The position numbers and the translations under genes are program-made. From contig JACQAZ010000005.1 in the NCBI GenBank assembly GCA_016194705.1, positions 62,001 through 126,000 of the forward strand: a stretch of 64,000 bases of DNA, written 5' to 3'. Shown piece after piece: positions 1-8,711 of this stretch. The notes beneath the pieces are model-generated. The model saw nothing but the letters and a program-made list of their open reading frames with translations, ran no database searches and had not been told where the DNA came from. The stretch's first letter is position 1; every line of letters begins with the position of its first letter. Source of the DNA: Elusimicrobiota bacterium. Its GTDB lineage: Bacteria; Elusimicrobiota; Elusimicrobia; UBA1565; UBA9628.

Positions 1-2
1 CG

Positions 3-3000
3 CGCTCGCATCACACCGCCAATCTCCTGCAGGACGGGCGCGTGCTGGTCACTTTGGGCATCAGCACCGTTGGCGTCCTCAACACCTTCGAGATCTACAA
101 CCCGGACACCGACGCCTGGACCGCGCCCGCGACCGTGACGATCCCGCCGCCGCCCGCCGTGCCGGTGAACACCTTCGCCCTGCACTCCCACCGGACCACG
201 ATGCTGCTCAACGGCAGAGTGCTGCTCAGCGGGGGCGACAACGGCTTCGGCGAGACCGACACCTCCCTGCTCTTCGATCCGGTCTCCTTGAGCTGGAGCT
301 CGACGACCTCTCATTTGAACCACCCGCGCCTGGCCCATTCCGCGCTGCTCGTGCCCAACGGCCAGGTCTGGGCCATCGGCGGCGTCACCGCCAACCTGCA
401 GTCGATCAAGAAGACCGAGTTCTTCGACCCCAGCTCGGGCTTTTGGGTAGACACGGCCGATCTGACGACTTCCCGCGGCTACGAGACCGCGACCGTGGCT
501 CAGGACGGAGACATCGTCGTCGCCGGAGGCCTCGATTCCGGCCAGCCCCTCAAGTCCGTCGAGGATATCCCGTTCGGGGGGACCTACGACCTCGACAGCG
601 TGGGCTCTCCGCCGGCCATCCGGCAGTCGAGCATCACCGCGGTCGACCTCTCCCCGTTCGACCGCGGCAACTTCGTCACGCTCAACGGCTTTTATTTCCA
701 GGGCCTGACCGAAGCCAGCGGCGGGGGCGCGGGTTCGGCCAACTCTTCCTTTTATAATCCCCGGATCTACCTCCAGGCCGTGGACGGCTCGGGCGGCGCC
801 TCCTCGCAGGGCAGCGGAGGCTTCGCGCTGGACCTCTCGACGCAGATCTACGCCAACGCCTTCAACTCGTGGACCAAGACCGATTCCTCGATCTCGATCC
901 AGATGCCCGCCTACGCAGGGGTGCTGCCGGCTCCCGCGGGCGGCACCTACCTGCCCTACGGCTGGTACCAGATGCGCCTGGCCTCCAACGCGGTGTTCTC
1001 CAAGAGCCGGATGGTCCAGGCCGGCCCGCCCAAGCCCACCGGCTCGCCGGCGCCCGTCGTCGGCAATCTGGCCACGATCACCACCAGCTCCGTCACCTGG
1101 ACCTGGAGCGCCGTGCCCTTCGCCCAAGGCTACGACATCTTCAACGCGACCACCGGGGTCATCATCTCGACCAGCGACCCGGCGACCTTGACGACGCAGA
1201 CCCAAAACCTCTCCCCCAACACGCCCATCGAGATCGCCGTCGGGGCCTTCGCGCTCAGCGGAGACGGGCCCCTGGCCTACTCGGCGACGTTCTTCACTTT
1301 GGCCGTGCCCCCGATCGTGACCGCCGGGAACATCTCCTCGGTCACCTTCAACAGCGTGCGGCTCGAATGGAGCGTCAACGGCAACTCCAAGGGCACCGTC
1401 TACGAGGTCTCGGCCTCCACCGACAACCCGCTCCCGGGCGGCAACGGCCAGGCGCCCTTCACGACCTCGTTCTCGACTCCGATCCCGACGGTGGTGGCCG
1501 ACACGACGAACTTCGCCATCATCAACTTCCTCGCCTCGAACACGACCTACTCCTTCCGAGTCCAAGCCTACAACGGCGCGGGAATCCCCTCGGGCTTCAG
1601 CGCGATCGTGACCACCAGGACGCGCACCTCGGTCAACGGCGTGGTCGGCACCGCTCAGGACACGACCTCCATCCTCTGGACCTGGATGAACACGCTCCCG
1701 CCGCTCAATCTCTCGGCCGGAGAGCATTTCAACGTTTACAACGCGACCAGCGGCGTCCTGCTCGCCTCGACCGGCAACCCGACCTACCTCGACGTCGTCG
1801 CAGCGACCAACACGCCGCGGCAGGTCTCGGTCAGCGCCGTGACCTCCGCGGGCGAGGGGCCGCTGACGCCGTCGGCGACCGTGTTCACGCTCTCGGCGGT
1901 GCCGGCCCTGATCAACCCGCCGGTGAGCCCGAGCAGCATCAGCACGGGGAGCTTCATCGTGGTGTGGGGCGCCAACGGAAACCCGTTGGGCACGGTGTAC
2001 TCTCCTTTGGTCGTCGGACTGGGCGGCGCGCAGGTGCCGGCCGCCTTCGGCCAAACGACCGGCTTCTTCGCCGGCGCGAGCGGATTGACTCCTCCCACCG
2101 GGGTCTACCAACTCTCCGTGCAGTCCCAGAACGGGGACGGCATCCTCTCGCAGCCCCTCAATCTGGGCACCACGGAGACCTTCGCGGCACCCCCCGTCAA
2201 CCTCGCCGTCACCAACAACAATTCCAATACCGTCACGCTTAATTGGAGCTCGAACAACAACGGCTCGTCGGCCACCTACGAGGTCACCTACACGACCGAC
2301 AATTTCGTCGGAAGCGTCTTCTACTCCGTGCCTTTCTCCCTGGGGTCTCAGATCACGACGGTAACGGTCACGGGGCTCATCACGGGGACGACCTATTCGT
2401 TCCGCGTGCAGGCCCGCAACCTCTTCGGCGTCCCGACGGCCTTCTCGAACATCGTGACGACCTCGCCCTTCAACGGAGGCGTCCCGCTCGGCCAGATCGG
2501 CGGCTTCATCCTGCCGGGGCAGAACAACCAGATCTCGGGCACGATCGCGGGCCCGCCGCAGCGCTTCGTGAGCCTCATGGTCCCCATCGGCTCGCTGCCT
2601 CCCGGGACCTTCGTGACCATCTCGTCGCTGACGGTCCCGCCGTCCCCGTGCGGTCCGAACGGCCTGTCCATCGGGGTCAGCATCATCACCAATCCCCCTG
2701 TCCAGCCCGCCGGTCCCGTCTTCCTGACCATAGGCTACACGGGCGCGGAGGTGCTGGGCCTGGACCTCGGCCAGGTGGCCCTGCAGCGGGTCGACCTGAC
2801 CGGGGCCTGCGTTCCTCTGGTGACCACCTTCGACACGGCCGACAATACCTTGACCGCCCAGCTCAACCATTTCACGGCCTTCCAGGCCGGCACCGTCTTG
2901 GCTTCCGCCTCGCCCGACAGCACCTTGATCTTCCCGAACCCGTTCTATCCGAGCCGGGGCCAGGGCTACGTGACCTTCGCGAGGATGCCGGCCTACGCCC

Positions 3001-3179
3001 ACGTGCGCCTCTACTCGATGCGCGGCGAACTCGTTGCCGAGGACAACGCCAACGGCTCGGGACTGCTGATCTGGGGCGGCATCAATAAGTCCGGGCGCAG
3101 CGTCGCCAGCGGAGTCTACATGGCCGTCGTCGAGGCCGGAGACTCCAAGAAGATCTTCAAGGTGGTGGTGCTGCGATGA
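3..3179 (+). CDS. Kelch/FN3 repeat surface protein with FlgD-like C-terminal domain (5' partial)
   Basis: The frame is open to the left edge, so the gene is truncated at its 5' end; the first visible residues RSHHTANLLQDGRVLV are already a Kelch/galactose-oxidase-type blade. Three more blades follow to about residue 190 (motifs LLNGRVLLSGG, LVPNGQVWAIGG). An IPT-like stretch comes next, then about five fibronectin type III-like domains (repeated VTWTWS, TYSFRVQA motifs) to about residue 820. The last 85 residues contain FPNPFYPS...GVYMAVVEAG, typical of the FlgD-Ig-like/sorting-type domain at the end of large secreted proteins. It is probably a cell-surface or exported adhesion or carbohydrate-binding protein. 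The next gene overlaps it by 4 nt, so the PorV-like product may take part in its export or surface display (inference). Ligand unknown. Confidence 0.85.
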   Translation, partial: RSHHTANLLQDGRVLVTLGISTVGVLNTFEIYNPDTDAWTAPATVTIPPPPAVPVNTFALHSHRTTMLLNGRVLLSGGDNGFGETDTSLLFDPVSLSWSSTTSHLNHPRLAHSALLVPNGQVWAIGGVTANLQSIKKTEFFDPSSGFWVDTADLTTSRGYETATVAQDGDIVVAGGLDSGQPLKSVEDIPFGGTYDLDSVGSPPAIRQSSITAVDLSPFDRGNFVTLNGFYFQGLTEASGGGAGSANSSFYNPRIYLQAVDGSGGASSQGSGGFALDLSTQIYANAFNSWTKTDSSISIQMPAYAGVLPAPAGGTYLPYGWYQMRLASNAVFSKSRMVQAGPPKPTGSPAPVVGNLATITTSSVTWTWSAVPFAQGYDIFNATTGVIISTSDPATLTTQTQNLSPNTPIEIAVGAFALSGDGPLAYSATFFTLAVPPIVTAGNISSVTFNSVRLEWSVNGNSKGTVYEVSASTDNPLPGGNGQAPFTTSFSTPIPTVVADTTNFAIINFLASNTTYSFRVQAYNGAGIPSGFSAIVTTRTRTSVNGVVGTAQDTTSILWTWMNTLPPLNLSAGEHFNVYNATSGVLLASTGNPTYLDVVAATNTPRQVSVSAVTSAGEGPLTPSATVFTLSAVPALINPPVSPSSISTGSFIVVWGANGNPLGTVYSPLVVGLGGAQVPAAFGQTTGFFAGASGLTPPTGVYQLSVQSQNGDGILSQPLNLGTTETFAAPPVNLAVTNNNSNTVTLNWSSNNNGSSATYEVTYTTDNFVGSVFYSVPFSLGSQITTVTVTGLITGTTYSFRVQARNLFGVPTAFSNIVTTSPFNGGVPLGQIGGFILPGQNNQISGTIAGPPQRFVSLMVPIGSLPPGTFVTISSLTVPPSPCGPNGLSIGVSIITNPPVQPAGPVFLTIGYTGAEVLGLDLGQVALQRVDLTGACVPLVTTFDTADNTLTAQLNHFTAFQAGTVLASASPDSTLIFPNPFYPSRGQGYVTFARMPAYAHVRLYSMRGELVAEDNANGSGLLIWGGINKSGRSVASGVYMAVVEAGDSKKIFKVVVLR

Positions 3180-4174
3180 GGCGGCAGACCATTCTTCCGG
3201 CCTTGGCGCTGGCGGTGGCGCTGACCCCCATCGTTGGGGTCCGGGCGGCCGACTTCACGAAAGACTCCATAGGGACCACCGGAGGTGACTTCCTGCTCAT
3301 GGACCTCGGCGCGCGCGGCATCGCGATGGGAGGCGCCTACTCGGCGGTGACCAACGACGCCTACTCGCTGTACTGGAACCCGGCGGGCCTCACCCGCGTG
3401 CCCCGCTTCTCGGCGAACTTCACCTACGGCAAGTATTTCGAGGACATCAACTATCAGTCCGGCGCCGTCGCCAAGCGGATCAACGACACCGGAGTGTTCG
3501 GGGCGGGCTTCCGCTACCGCGACGTCGGCCTAGTCGACAACACGGATCTCTCCGGCAACAAGCTCGGCGAGTTCCGGCCGCGGGACTACGTGGCCGAGAT
3601 CGGCTGGGGCCAGTCGGTCTTCGATCTCTCCGACAGCGAGGTGGACGTCACGATGGGCGGCACGGTCCGCTGGCTCCATTCCGACTACCTTCTGCAGGCC
3701 GACGGCTACGGCGGGGATTTGGGGATCCAATCGCGCTTCTACACCGGACCCTACACCTACGACGTATCCTTGGTCGCCCAGAACATGGGCATCGGCCAGA
3801 ACTTCGACAGGAAGCGCGATACGATGCCCTTCCGGATGAGACTCGGCGGCGCGATGTGGCTCACGCGCAACCTGCTCTTGTCGCTGGAGGGCATCATGCC
3901 CATCAACAACGTCGCCCACGGGGCGCTGGGCGTCGAGTACACCGTCGAGGCCGGCCGCGGCATCAAGCTCGCGATGCGCGCCGGCTTCAACAGCCTCACC
4001 CTCGAGAGCCTCAACGTCGAGTCGGGCGCCAGCGCGGGCCTGGGCTTGAGCGCGGCGAACTTCAGCTTCGACTACTCTTTCTCTCCGATGGGCCTGCTCG
4101 GCGACCAGGTCCACCGCTTCACCATCTCCTACAACCTGCCGGCAAAGGCCTCGCGCCGCTACCGAGAGAGATAG
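3176..4174 (+). CDS. PorV/PorQ-family outer-membrane protein
   Basis: The product is 332 aa. An N-terminal signal peptide (residues 1-25, cleavage after VRAAD-like) is followed by the hallmark N-terminal segment of PorV/PorQ proteins, here SIGTTGGDFLLMDLGARGIAMGGAYSAV and a YSLYWNPAGL motif, then alternating beta strands expected of a FadL-like outer-membrane barrel. It overlaps the Kelch/FN3 gene by ATGA, suggesting translational coupling. In Bacteroidetes PorV is a type IX secretion shuttle; outside that phylum these proteins often sit next to large secreted proteins ending in a sorting-like domain, as here. No other type IX component is in this window, so a secretion role is inference. Confidence 0.85.
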   Translation: MRRQTILPALALAVALTPIVGVRAADFTKDSIGTTGGDFLLMDLGARGIAMGGAYSAVTNDAYSLYWNPAGLTRVPRFSANFTYGKYFEDINYQSGAVAKRINDTGVFGAGFRYRDVGLVDNTDLSGNKLGEFRPRDYVAEIGWGQSVFDLSDSEVDVTMGGTVRWLHSDYLLQADGYGGDLGIQSRFYTGPYTYDVSLVAQNMGIGQNFDRKRDTMPFRMRLGGAMWLTRNLLLSLEGIMPINNVAHGALGVEYTVEAGRGIKLAMRAGFNSLTLESLNVESGASAGLGLSAANFSFDYSFSPMGLLGDQVHRFTISYNLPAKASRRYRER

Positions 4175-4181
4175 GACGGCC

Positions 4182-5825
4182 ATGAATCCCCTCGACCCCG
4201 AAAACCCCCAGAATCCGCCGGCTCCGCCGGTGTCGCTTCCGCCCTCCGGGCCGCCCGCGGAGCTCCTGCGCGGCGGCGTCCCGCACGTACCGCTGACGCC
4301 GATGATGGATTTCTTCTCCCGGCGCCTCGAGGCCCTGGAGCGCGAACTGAGCGTCGAGCGCGAGAAGGCCCGCTCGGCGCAATCCCAAATTCTGCAGCAG
4401 GAGGCCCTGCGCGGCGACGTCGAAGGGCACCTCAAGGCGATGACCGAGCAGCTCCGGCGCGAGAAGGCCGAGCGCGAGGCCGAGGACATGAAGTCCCACG
4501 CCCGCGGCCGCATCGACGCCCTCGAGAAGCGTCTCGACGAGATGCACCAAAGCTGGGTGACCTTGCTCAAGGAGGCGGTGACCAGCCGCGAGACCGGCAC
4601 CAAGGACATCTCGACCTCCCAGCAAGCCTTGGCCAAGGAGCAGAATGTTCTCTCCCAGGAGCAGGCCCTGCTCAAGACCGCGATCTCCGGCCTGACGGGG
4701 ACGATCGGCAGCCTCATGGAGCAGATCGGAGCCTGGCGCTCCGAGACCCAGGCCTTCACGCGCCTGCTCCCCGAGCTCAAGAGCCTGAGCTCCGAGCTTC
4801 CCGAAGGTTCGCGCCGCTTCGAAGGCGAGATCGCCAAGATGCTTGGGGCTTTCTCGGCCGACCTGCGCGAGCGCATGGCCGCCTGGCAGAGGGGCCAGGA
4901 GCTCGACGCCCAGCGTCAGACCGAGAGGCTGCGCCAGCTCGGTCAAGAGCGCGAGACGATGCAGCACGCCTGGGAGGAGAGCAACCACGGCCTTCGGGCG
5001 GAGCAGCTCAAGGAGCGAACGGCCCGCGAGGCCCAGCTCGAGGGACGCATCGCGGAGCTTGGGGGGAGGTTCCAGGAGCTTCTTCTCTCGCAGCAGAAGG
5101 CGGCCGTGGACGCGGGCCGGGTCCGCGAGGACCTCGCCAAGACGATCTCCATGCTGACCACGCCGCCCAAGGCCAAGGACGCGATCATCGCGGGCCTCGA
5201 GCAGGAGCGCGACGACTTATTGAAGGCTCTCGACGAGCGTACGCGCGAAGTGCATCTGCAGCTCGAGGGGCGAAGGCACGCCGAGAAGGCGATGGGCGAT
5301 GCCCTGGCCGCCCTGGACCTCGACATGAAGTCCGAGCGCGAGAAAACGAACCTGTCCTCATCCCGGATCACCGAATTGGAGTTCGAGAACGCCAAGCTCA
5401 AGGACGAGGTCGCCATGCACGGCCGCAGCCTGGTCGAAAAGGACCGCCAGCTCGGCGCCATGGCCTCGGAGCGCGACTCCTTGGCGCGATCGCTCGTCGA
5501 GGAGGCGCAGAAGGTGCGCGCCTTTCTCGAGGACCGCACCCTCTCCGAGGAGGCCTGGCGCGCCAAGTTCGGCCAGCTGGAGCAGCGCATCACCTCTGAG
5601 ATCGAGTTGCGGGCCAAGGAGACCACCGTGGCGGCCGAGCTGCGGGCCCAATACGCCACCCTGGCGGAACATCTGACGAGGGCGATCCAGGAAAGGGACG
5701 CCGTCTCGGGTCGAACCGAGGATTTCGAGGCCGAGCGTCACAAGCTGACGTCCGCCGTTCGCCAGAAAGACGAGATGATCTCCCTGCTCAACGCCGCCTT
5801 CCAGAACATGCTCAAGAAGACGTAA
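4182..5825 (+). CDS. Long coiled-coil protein
   Basis: The product is 547 aa with no signal peptide and no membrane segment. Residues 1-45 are Pro-rich. From about residue 50 to the end the sequence is almost entirely charged heptad-like helix rich in Glu, Lys, Arg and Leu (for example LEALERELSVEREKA, ERDDLLKALDERTREVHLQ), with one break near residues 170-200. No enzymatic motif is visible. It starts 7 nt after the PorV-like gene and is probably in the same operon. A cytoplasmic scaffold or filament-forming role is possible, but coiled coils carry little family information and I do not assign a function. Confidence 0.7.
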   Translation: MNPLDPENPQNPPAPPVSLPPSGPPAELLRGGVPHVPLTPMMDFFSRRLEALERELSVEREKARSAQSQILQQEALRGDVEGHLKAMTEQLRREKAEREAEDMKSHARGRIDALEKRLDEMHQSWVTLLKEAVTSRETGTKDISTSQQALAKEQNVLSQEQALLKTAISGLTGTIGSLMEQIGAWRSETQAFTRLLPELKSLSSELPEGSRRFEGEIAKMLGAFSADLRERMAAWQRGQELDAQRQTERLRQLGQERETMQHAWEESNHGLRAEQLKERTAREAQLEGRIAELGGRFQELLLSQQKAAVDAGRVREDLAKTISMLTTPPKAKDAIIAGLEQERDDLLKALDERTREVHLQLEGRRHAEKAMGDALAALDLDMKSEREKTNLSSSRITELEFENAKLKDEVAMHGRSLVEKDRQLGAMASERDSLARSLVEEAQKVRAFLEDRTLSEEAWRAKFGQLEQRITSEIELRAKETTVAAELRAQYATLAEHLTRAIQERDAVSGRTEDFEAERHKLTSAVRQKDEMISLLNAAFQNMLKKT

Positions 5826-5840
5826 AGCCTGCCGGCTTTA
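5823..5840. terminator. Small palindrome between convergent genes
   Basis: TAAAGCC-TGCC-GGCTTTA forms a perfect 7-bp stem with a 4-nt loop. Its outer arms contain the TAA stop of the plus-strand coiled-coil gene and, on the other strand, the TAA stop of the minus-strand gene. The symmetric position suggests a compact bidirectional terminator, but there is no downstream U-tract. Confidence 0.35.
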
Positions 5841-7514
5841 GGGGCGGGGACTCTCCCACATGGCAATGAACGTCGTCAAGGACGCGAGCAGGCCAAAACC
5901 GACGCCCAGCCAATTGATCCCATCCGGATTGGCGATCCCCATGAAGGCAAACAGAGAGGTCCAAACGCCGGCCTCGATCAGCGCTATCGTCGCCGCCGTG
6001 CCGATATTGCTTTCATTTTCCGCCACGGGCTGAACTGACGCGACGGACGCCTCGCCGAGCGTCCTTTCGGTGGCTCGAAGGCGTTCGGGCACGCTCAGGA
6101 TTCCGGCCCACCCGGAAACGAGCGCAAGGAAGAGAGCCGGCACGATCAATATCTGCGTCGGCGCGGCGGCCACCGAGGCGGCGATGGCCCCCACGAGACT
6201 CAGAAAGAACACGACCAGCGACAGGACCATGAGGCGCTCAAGGGAACGGGCCTTCTTTCGGAGATGCTGTTGGTAGCCATTGTCTGCCTTAAGCTTAGCG
6301 CTTGAAACGCCGGGCGCGGGGGCGGGCTGCTTGCGAACCTCCAGGGGCGTCGCCTTCACATACTCATTGTTCTTGGCATGCTCGGCAAGCGCGGCGTCGA
6401 GGCTCCAGCCTCCGGCCGCGGCCTCGCGCACCAGCCGCGCGGTCGCGAGCAGCTCCTTGGCGATCGTATCGGCCTTGGCGTAGGCTCGATAATAGTCCGC
6501 GTACATTTCTGGTTTTTGCCCAGGGAGCGGGCGCCTCAAAGTCTCGATGGGCGCGGATTGCCCGGCGATGCGCACATGGCCGACCGCCTTCGACCCGCTC
6601 CACATCCTGCCGTAGTAGTCGTCCTCTACCAAGGGCAGCAAGACTCTCACGGTGCGTCCTTGCTCGCCGGAAGCCATCTCCGGCCTGCCCGCAGTCAACA
6701 TGAGCGGCGTCGCGGCCGGCGTGACCCACAAGTCGGCTGGACCGAATTCTTCGCCGCGCGCAAGCTCGATGTATTTGACGGATCCCTTGACCATGGCTGC
6801 GCTGGGACGCAACGAGGAAGATCGGCCGCCGCTGAAGAGCACCGTGATGGGACCCTTGAAGCCGGCGCGTGCGAAGCCCCGCGCCAAGCGCCAGGAGAAC
6901 GCCTCGTCTCCGTGGCCGCCATCCACCCTCCAGCCGCTCTTCTCGTGGATGGAGCGCGCGTCGATGACGATGCTGCGGACCTCCTGGGAATCGCTGTTCT
7001 GGGGCACGGCCTCGGGCGCCGAGGCGGCTGGCTCATGGCGCGCGCCGGAAAAAATCTCGTGGAAGGCCGACCAACTCTCGACCGGCTTGGCCAGAATCTC
7101 CAAGGGAATGGCCGTCTTCTCCATTCGGTCGATCGTGGAGACCATGCCGGGGTCATCTTGGAACCTGTTCGCCAGCTCCTGGGCTTCCTTTACGTTTTGC
7201 GCGCCCCATTGGATCACGAGGCCTTGATAAAGCGAATCCTCCGGCTTGAGCGCCGGGAAGAGAGGGTCGACCACCATGCTGAGCATCACTTGCGCGGCGA
7301 TGGGTGCGCCGGGATTCAGGGCATCGCGTTCGTAATTCCACATCGTATCCGGAAACCGGTCGATGTGCTCCATTTGCGCGGACATAAGCTTTCTGACGTC
7401 GACGATCGTGACGGCGCCACCGGGACCGGGGAGGGGGGCGTCCACGGCGGTGACGGCGGCCGCGGGCGAGGCGATGAGCACCGACGTGAGGACGATCTCC
7501 AGGGTTTTCTTCAT
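5838..7514 (-). CDS. Exported membrane-anchored protein of unknown function
   Basis: The product is 558 aa. A clear signal peptide (MKKTLEIVLTSVLIASPAAA) is followed by about 400 exported residues without a motif I recognise, then four hydrophobic segments in the last 140 residues (LMVLSLVVFFLSLVGAI, ILIVPALFLALVSGW, TIALIEAGVWTSLFAF, WLGVGFGLLASLTTF). I chose the ATG at 7514 rather than the longer in-frame extension because it gives the signal peptide and because TACACT lies exactly 6 nt upstream. The gene is monocistronic and divergent from the dehydrogenase gene at 7680. Function unknown. Confidence 0.7.
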   Translation of the reverse strand: MKKTLEIVLTSVLIASPAAAVTAVDAPLPGPGGAVTIVDVRKLMSAQMEHIDRFPDTMWNYERDALNPGAPIAAQVMLSMVVDPLFPALKPEDSLYQGLVIQWGAQNVKEAQELANRFQDDPGMVSTIDRMEKTAIPLEILAKPVESWSAFHEIFSGARHEPAASAPEAVPQNSDSQEVRSIVIDARSIHEKSGWRVDGGHGDEAFSWRLARGFARAGFKGPITVLFSGGRSSSLRPSAAMVKGSVKYIELARGEEFGPADLWVTPAATPLMLTAGRPEMASGEQGRTVRVLLPLVEDDYYGRMWSGSKAVGHVRIAGQSAPIETLRRPLPGQKPEMYADYYRAYAKADTIAKELLATARLVREAAAGGWSLDAALAEHAKNNEYVKATPLEVRKQPAPAPGVSSAKLKADNGYQQHLRKKARSLERLMVLSLVVFFLSLVGAIAASVAAAPTQILIVPALFLALVSGWAGILSVPERLRATERTLGEASVASVQPVAENESNIGTAATIALIEAGVWTSLFAFMGIANPDGINWLGVGFGLLASLTTFIAMWESPRP

Positions 7515-7520
7515 AGCCCT

Positions 7521-7526
7521 AGTGTA
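7521..7526 (-). promoter_or_regulatory. -10 element 6 nt before the start codon (leaderless)
   Basis: TACACT preceded by TGg (extended -10), ending 6 nt before the ATG at 7514. This predicts transcription starting at or next to the start codon. Confidence 0.55.
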
Positions 7527-7666
7527 CCAGCGCCGGACCACGGCCTCCTGGGGCGCCGGGGAACCGCGCCGGCGATTTTAGTCCCTATCACGCGCCGATA
7601 ACGTTCAGCGATTTTCCAATCATGCGATGATAACCTCCTCGCCTTCAGCGTCGAAGCCAAAATTGG

Positions 7667-7672
7667 TAGACT
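7667..7672 (+). promoter_or_regulatory. Extended -10 element, leaderless start
   Basis: TGgTAGACT ends 7 nt before the ATG at 7680; no Shine-Dalgarno fits in between. TTCAGC lies 17 nt upstream as a weak -35. Confidence 0.5.
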
Positions 7673-7679
7673 TGGCCCA

Positions 7680-8711
7680 ATGCAGGCCGTCATCATCGAT
7701 AGATTCGGCGGTCCCGAGACGCTGAAGTCCGCCAAGCTGCCGGACCCGGAACCCGAGAAGGGCGAAGCCCTGGTACGCGTGCGCGCCTGCGCGCTCAACC
7801 ACCTCGATCTCTTCGTGCGCGACGGCATCCCGGCCTACAAGATCGCGCTGCCCCACATCCTCGGCTGCGACGTGGCCGGCGAGGTCGCGGAGGTCGGAGA
7901 GGGCGTGTCGAGCGTCAAGAAGGGCGACCGCGTCGCGGTCTCGCCGGGGCGCTCCTGCGGCCGCTGCGAATCCTGCCTCGCGGGACGCGACAACATGTGC
8001 AAGGAGTACGGCATCATAGGCGCCCAGGGAGGGCCCGGCGGTTACGCCGAATACTTGCGCGTGCCCGAAGCCTATCTCCTGGCCCTGCCGGGAAACCTCA
8101 GCTTCGAGGAGGGCGCGGCCTATCCGCTGACCTTCCTGACCGCCTGGCACATGCTGATGACCTTGGGCGGCTGCGGGCCGGATTCGACGGTGCTCATTCT
8201 CGGAGCCGGGTCGGGCGTCGGCGTGGCGGCGATCCAGGTCGCCAAGCTCTCGGGAGCTTTCGTCATCGCGTCGTCGACCTCGGAAGAGAAGCTCGAAAAA
8301 TCCGTCAAGCTCGGAGCCGACGCGGCAATCCACAGCCCTCCTCAGGACATCATGAAGTCCGTGCACAAGCTCACGAAGGGGGGGATGGCCGACATCGCCG
8401 TCGAGCACGTCGGCCCCGCGGTCTTCGACGCCGCGCTCAAGAGCCTCAAGACCGGCGGGCGCCTGGTCACGTGCGGCTCGACGACGGGACCGACGGTCGA
8501 GCTCGACATGCGGTATGTCTTCAGCCGCCAGCTGCAGATCCTGGGCTCCAAGATGGGGACCCAAGCCGAGATGCGGGAGGTCGCGCGCTTGGTCGCGGCA
8601 GGCCGGCTCAAGCCGGTCGTCGATCGAACCTTCCCGCTGTCTCAGGCTCGGCAGGCCCACGAATACCTCGCTCAAAAGAAACAGTTCGGGAAAGTCGTCC
8701 TCACGGTGTGA
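7680..8711 (+). CDS. Zinc-binding MDR-family alcohol dehydrogenase / quinone oxidoreductase
   Basis: The product is 343 aa, the usual length for medium-chain dehydrogenases. A GroES-like fold occupies residues 1-125 with the structural zinc ligands C93, C96, C99 and C107 (SCGRCESCLAGRDNMC). The NAD(P) Rossmann domain begins near residue 170 with GAGSGVGVAAIQVAK. The usual catalytic-zinc GHE motif is replaced by GCD (residues 62-64), as in quinone-oxidoreductase-like members, so the structural zinc is probably kept while the catalytic one may be lost. It is expected to be a cytosolic NAD(P)H-dependent oxidoreductase of unknown substrate. It overlaps the downstream glycosyltransferase gene by GTGA. 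Confidence 0.88.
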   Translation: MQAVIIDRFGGPETLKSAKLPDPEPEKGEALVRVRACALNHLDLFVRDGIPAYKIALPHILGCDVAGEVAEVGEGVSSVKKGDRVAVSPGRSCGRCESCLAGRDNMCKEYGIIGAQGGPGGYAEYLRVPEAYLLALPGNLSFEEGAAYPLTFLTAWHMLMTLGGCGPDSTVLILGAGSGVGVAAIQVAKLSGAFVIASSTSEEKLEKSVKLGADAAIHSPPQDIMKSVHKLTKGGMADIAVEHVGPAVFDAALKSLKTGGRLVTCGSTTGPTVELDMRYVFSRQLQILGSKMGTQAEMREVARLVAAGRLKPVVDRTFPLSQARQAHEYLAQKKQFGKVVLTV

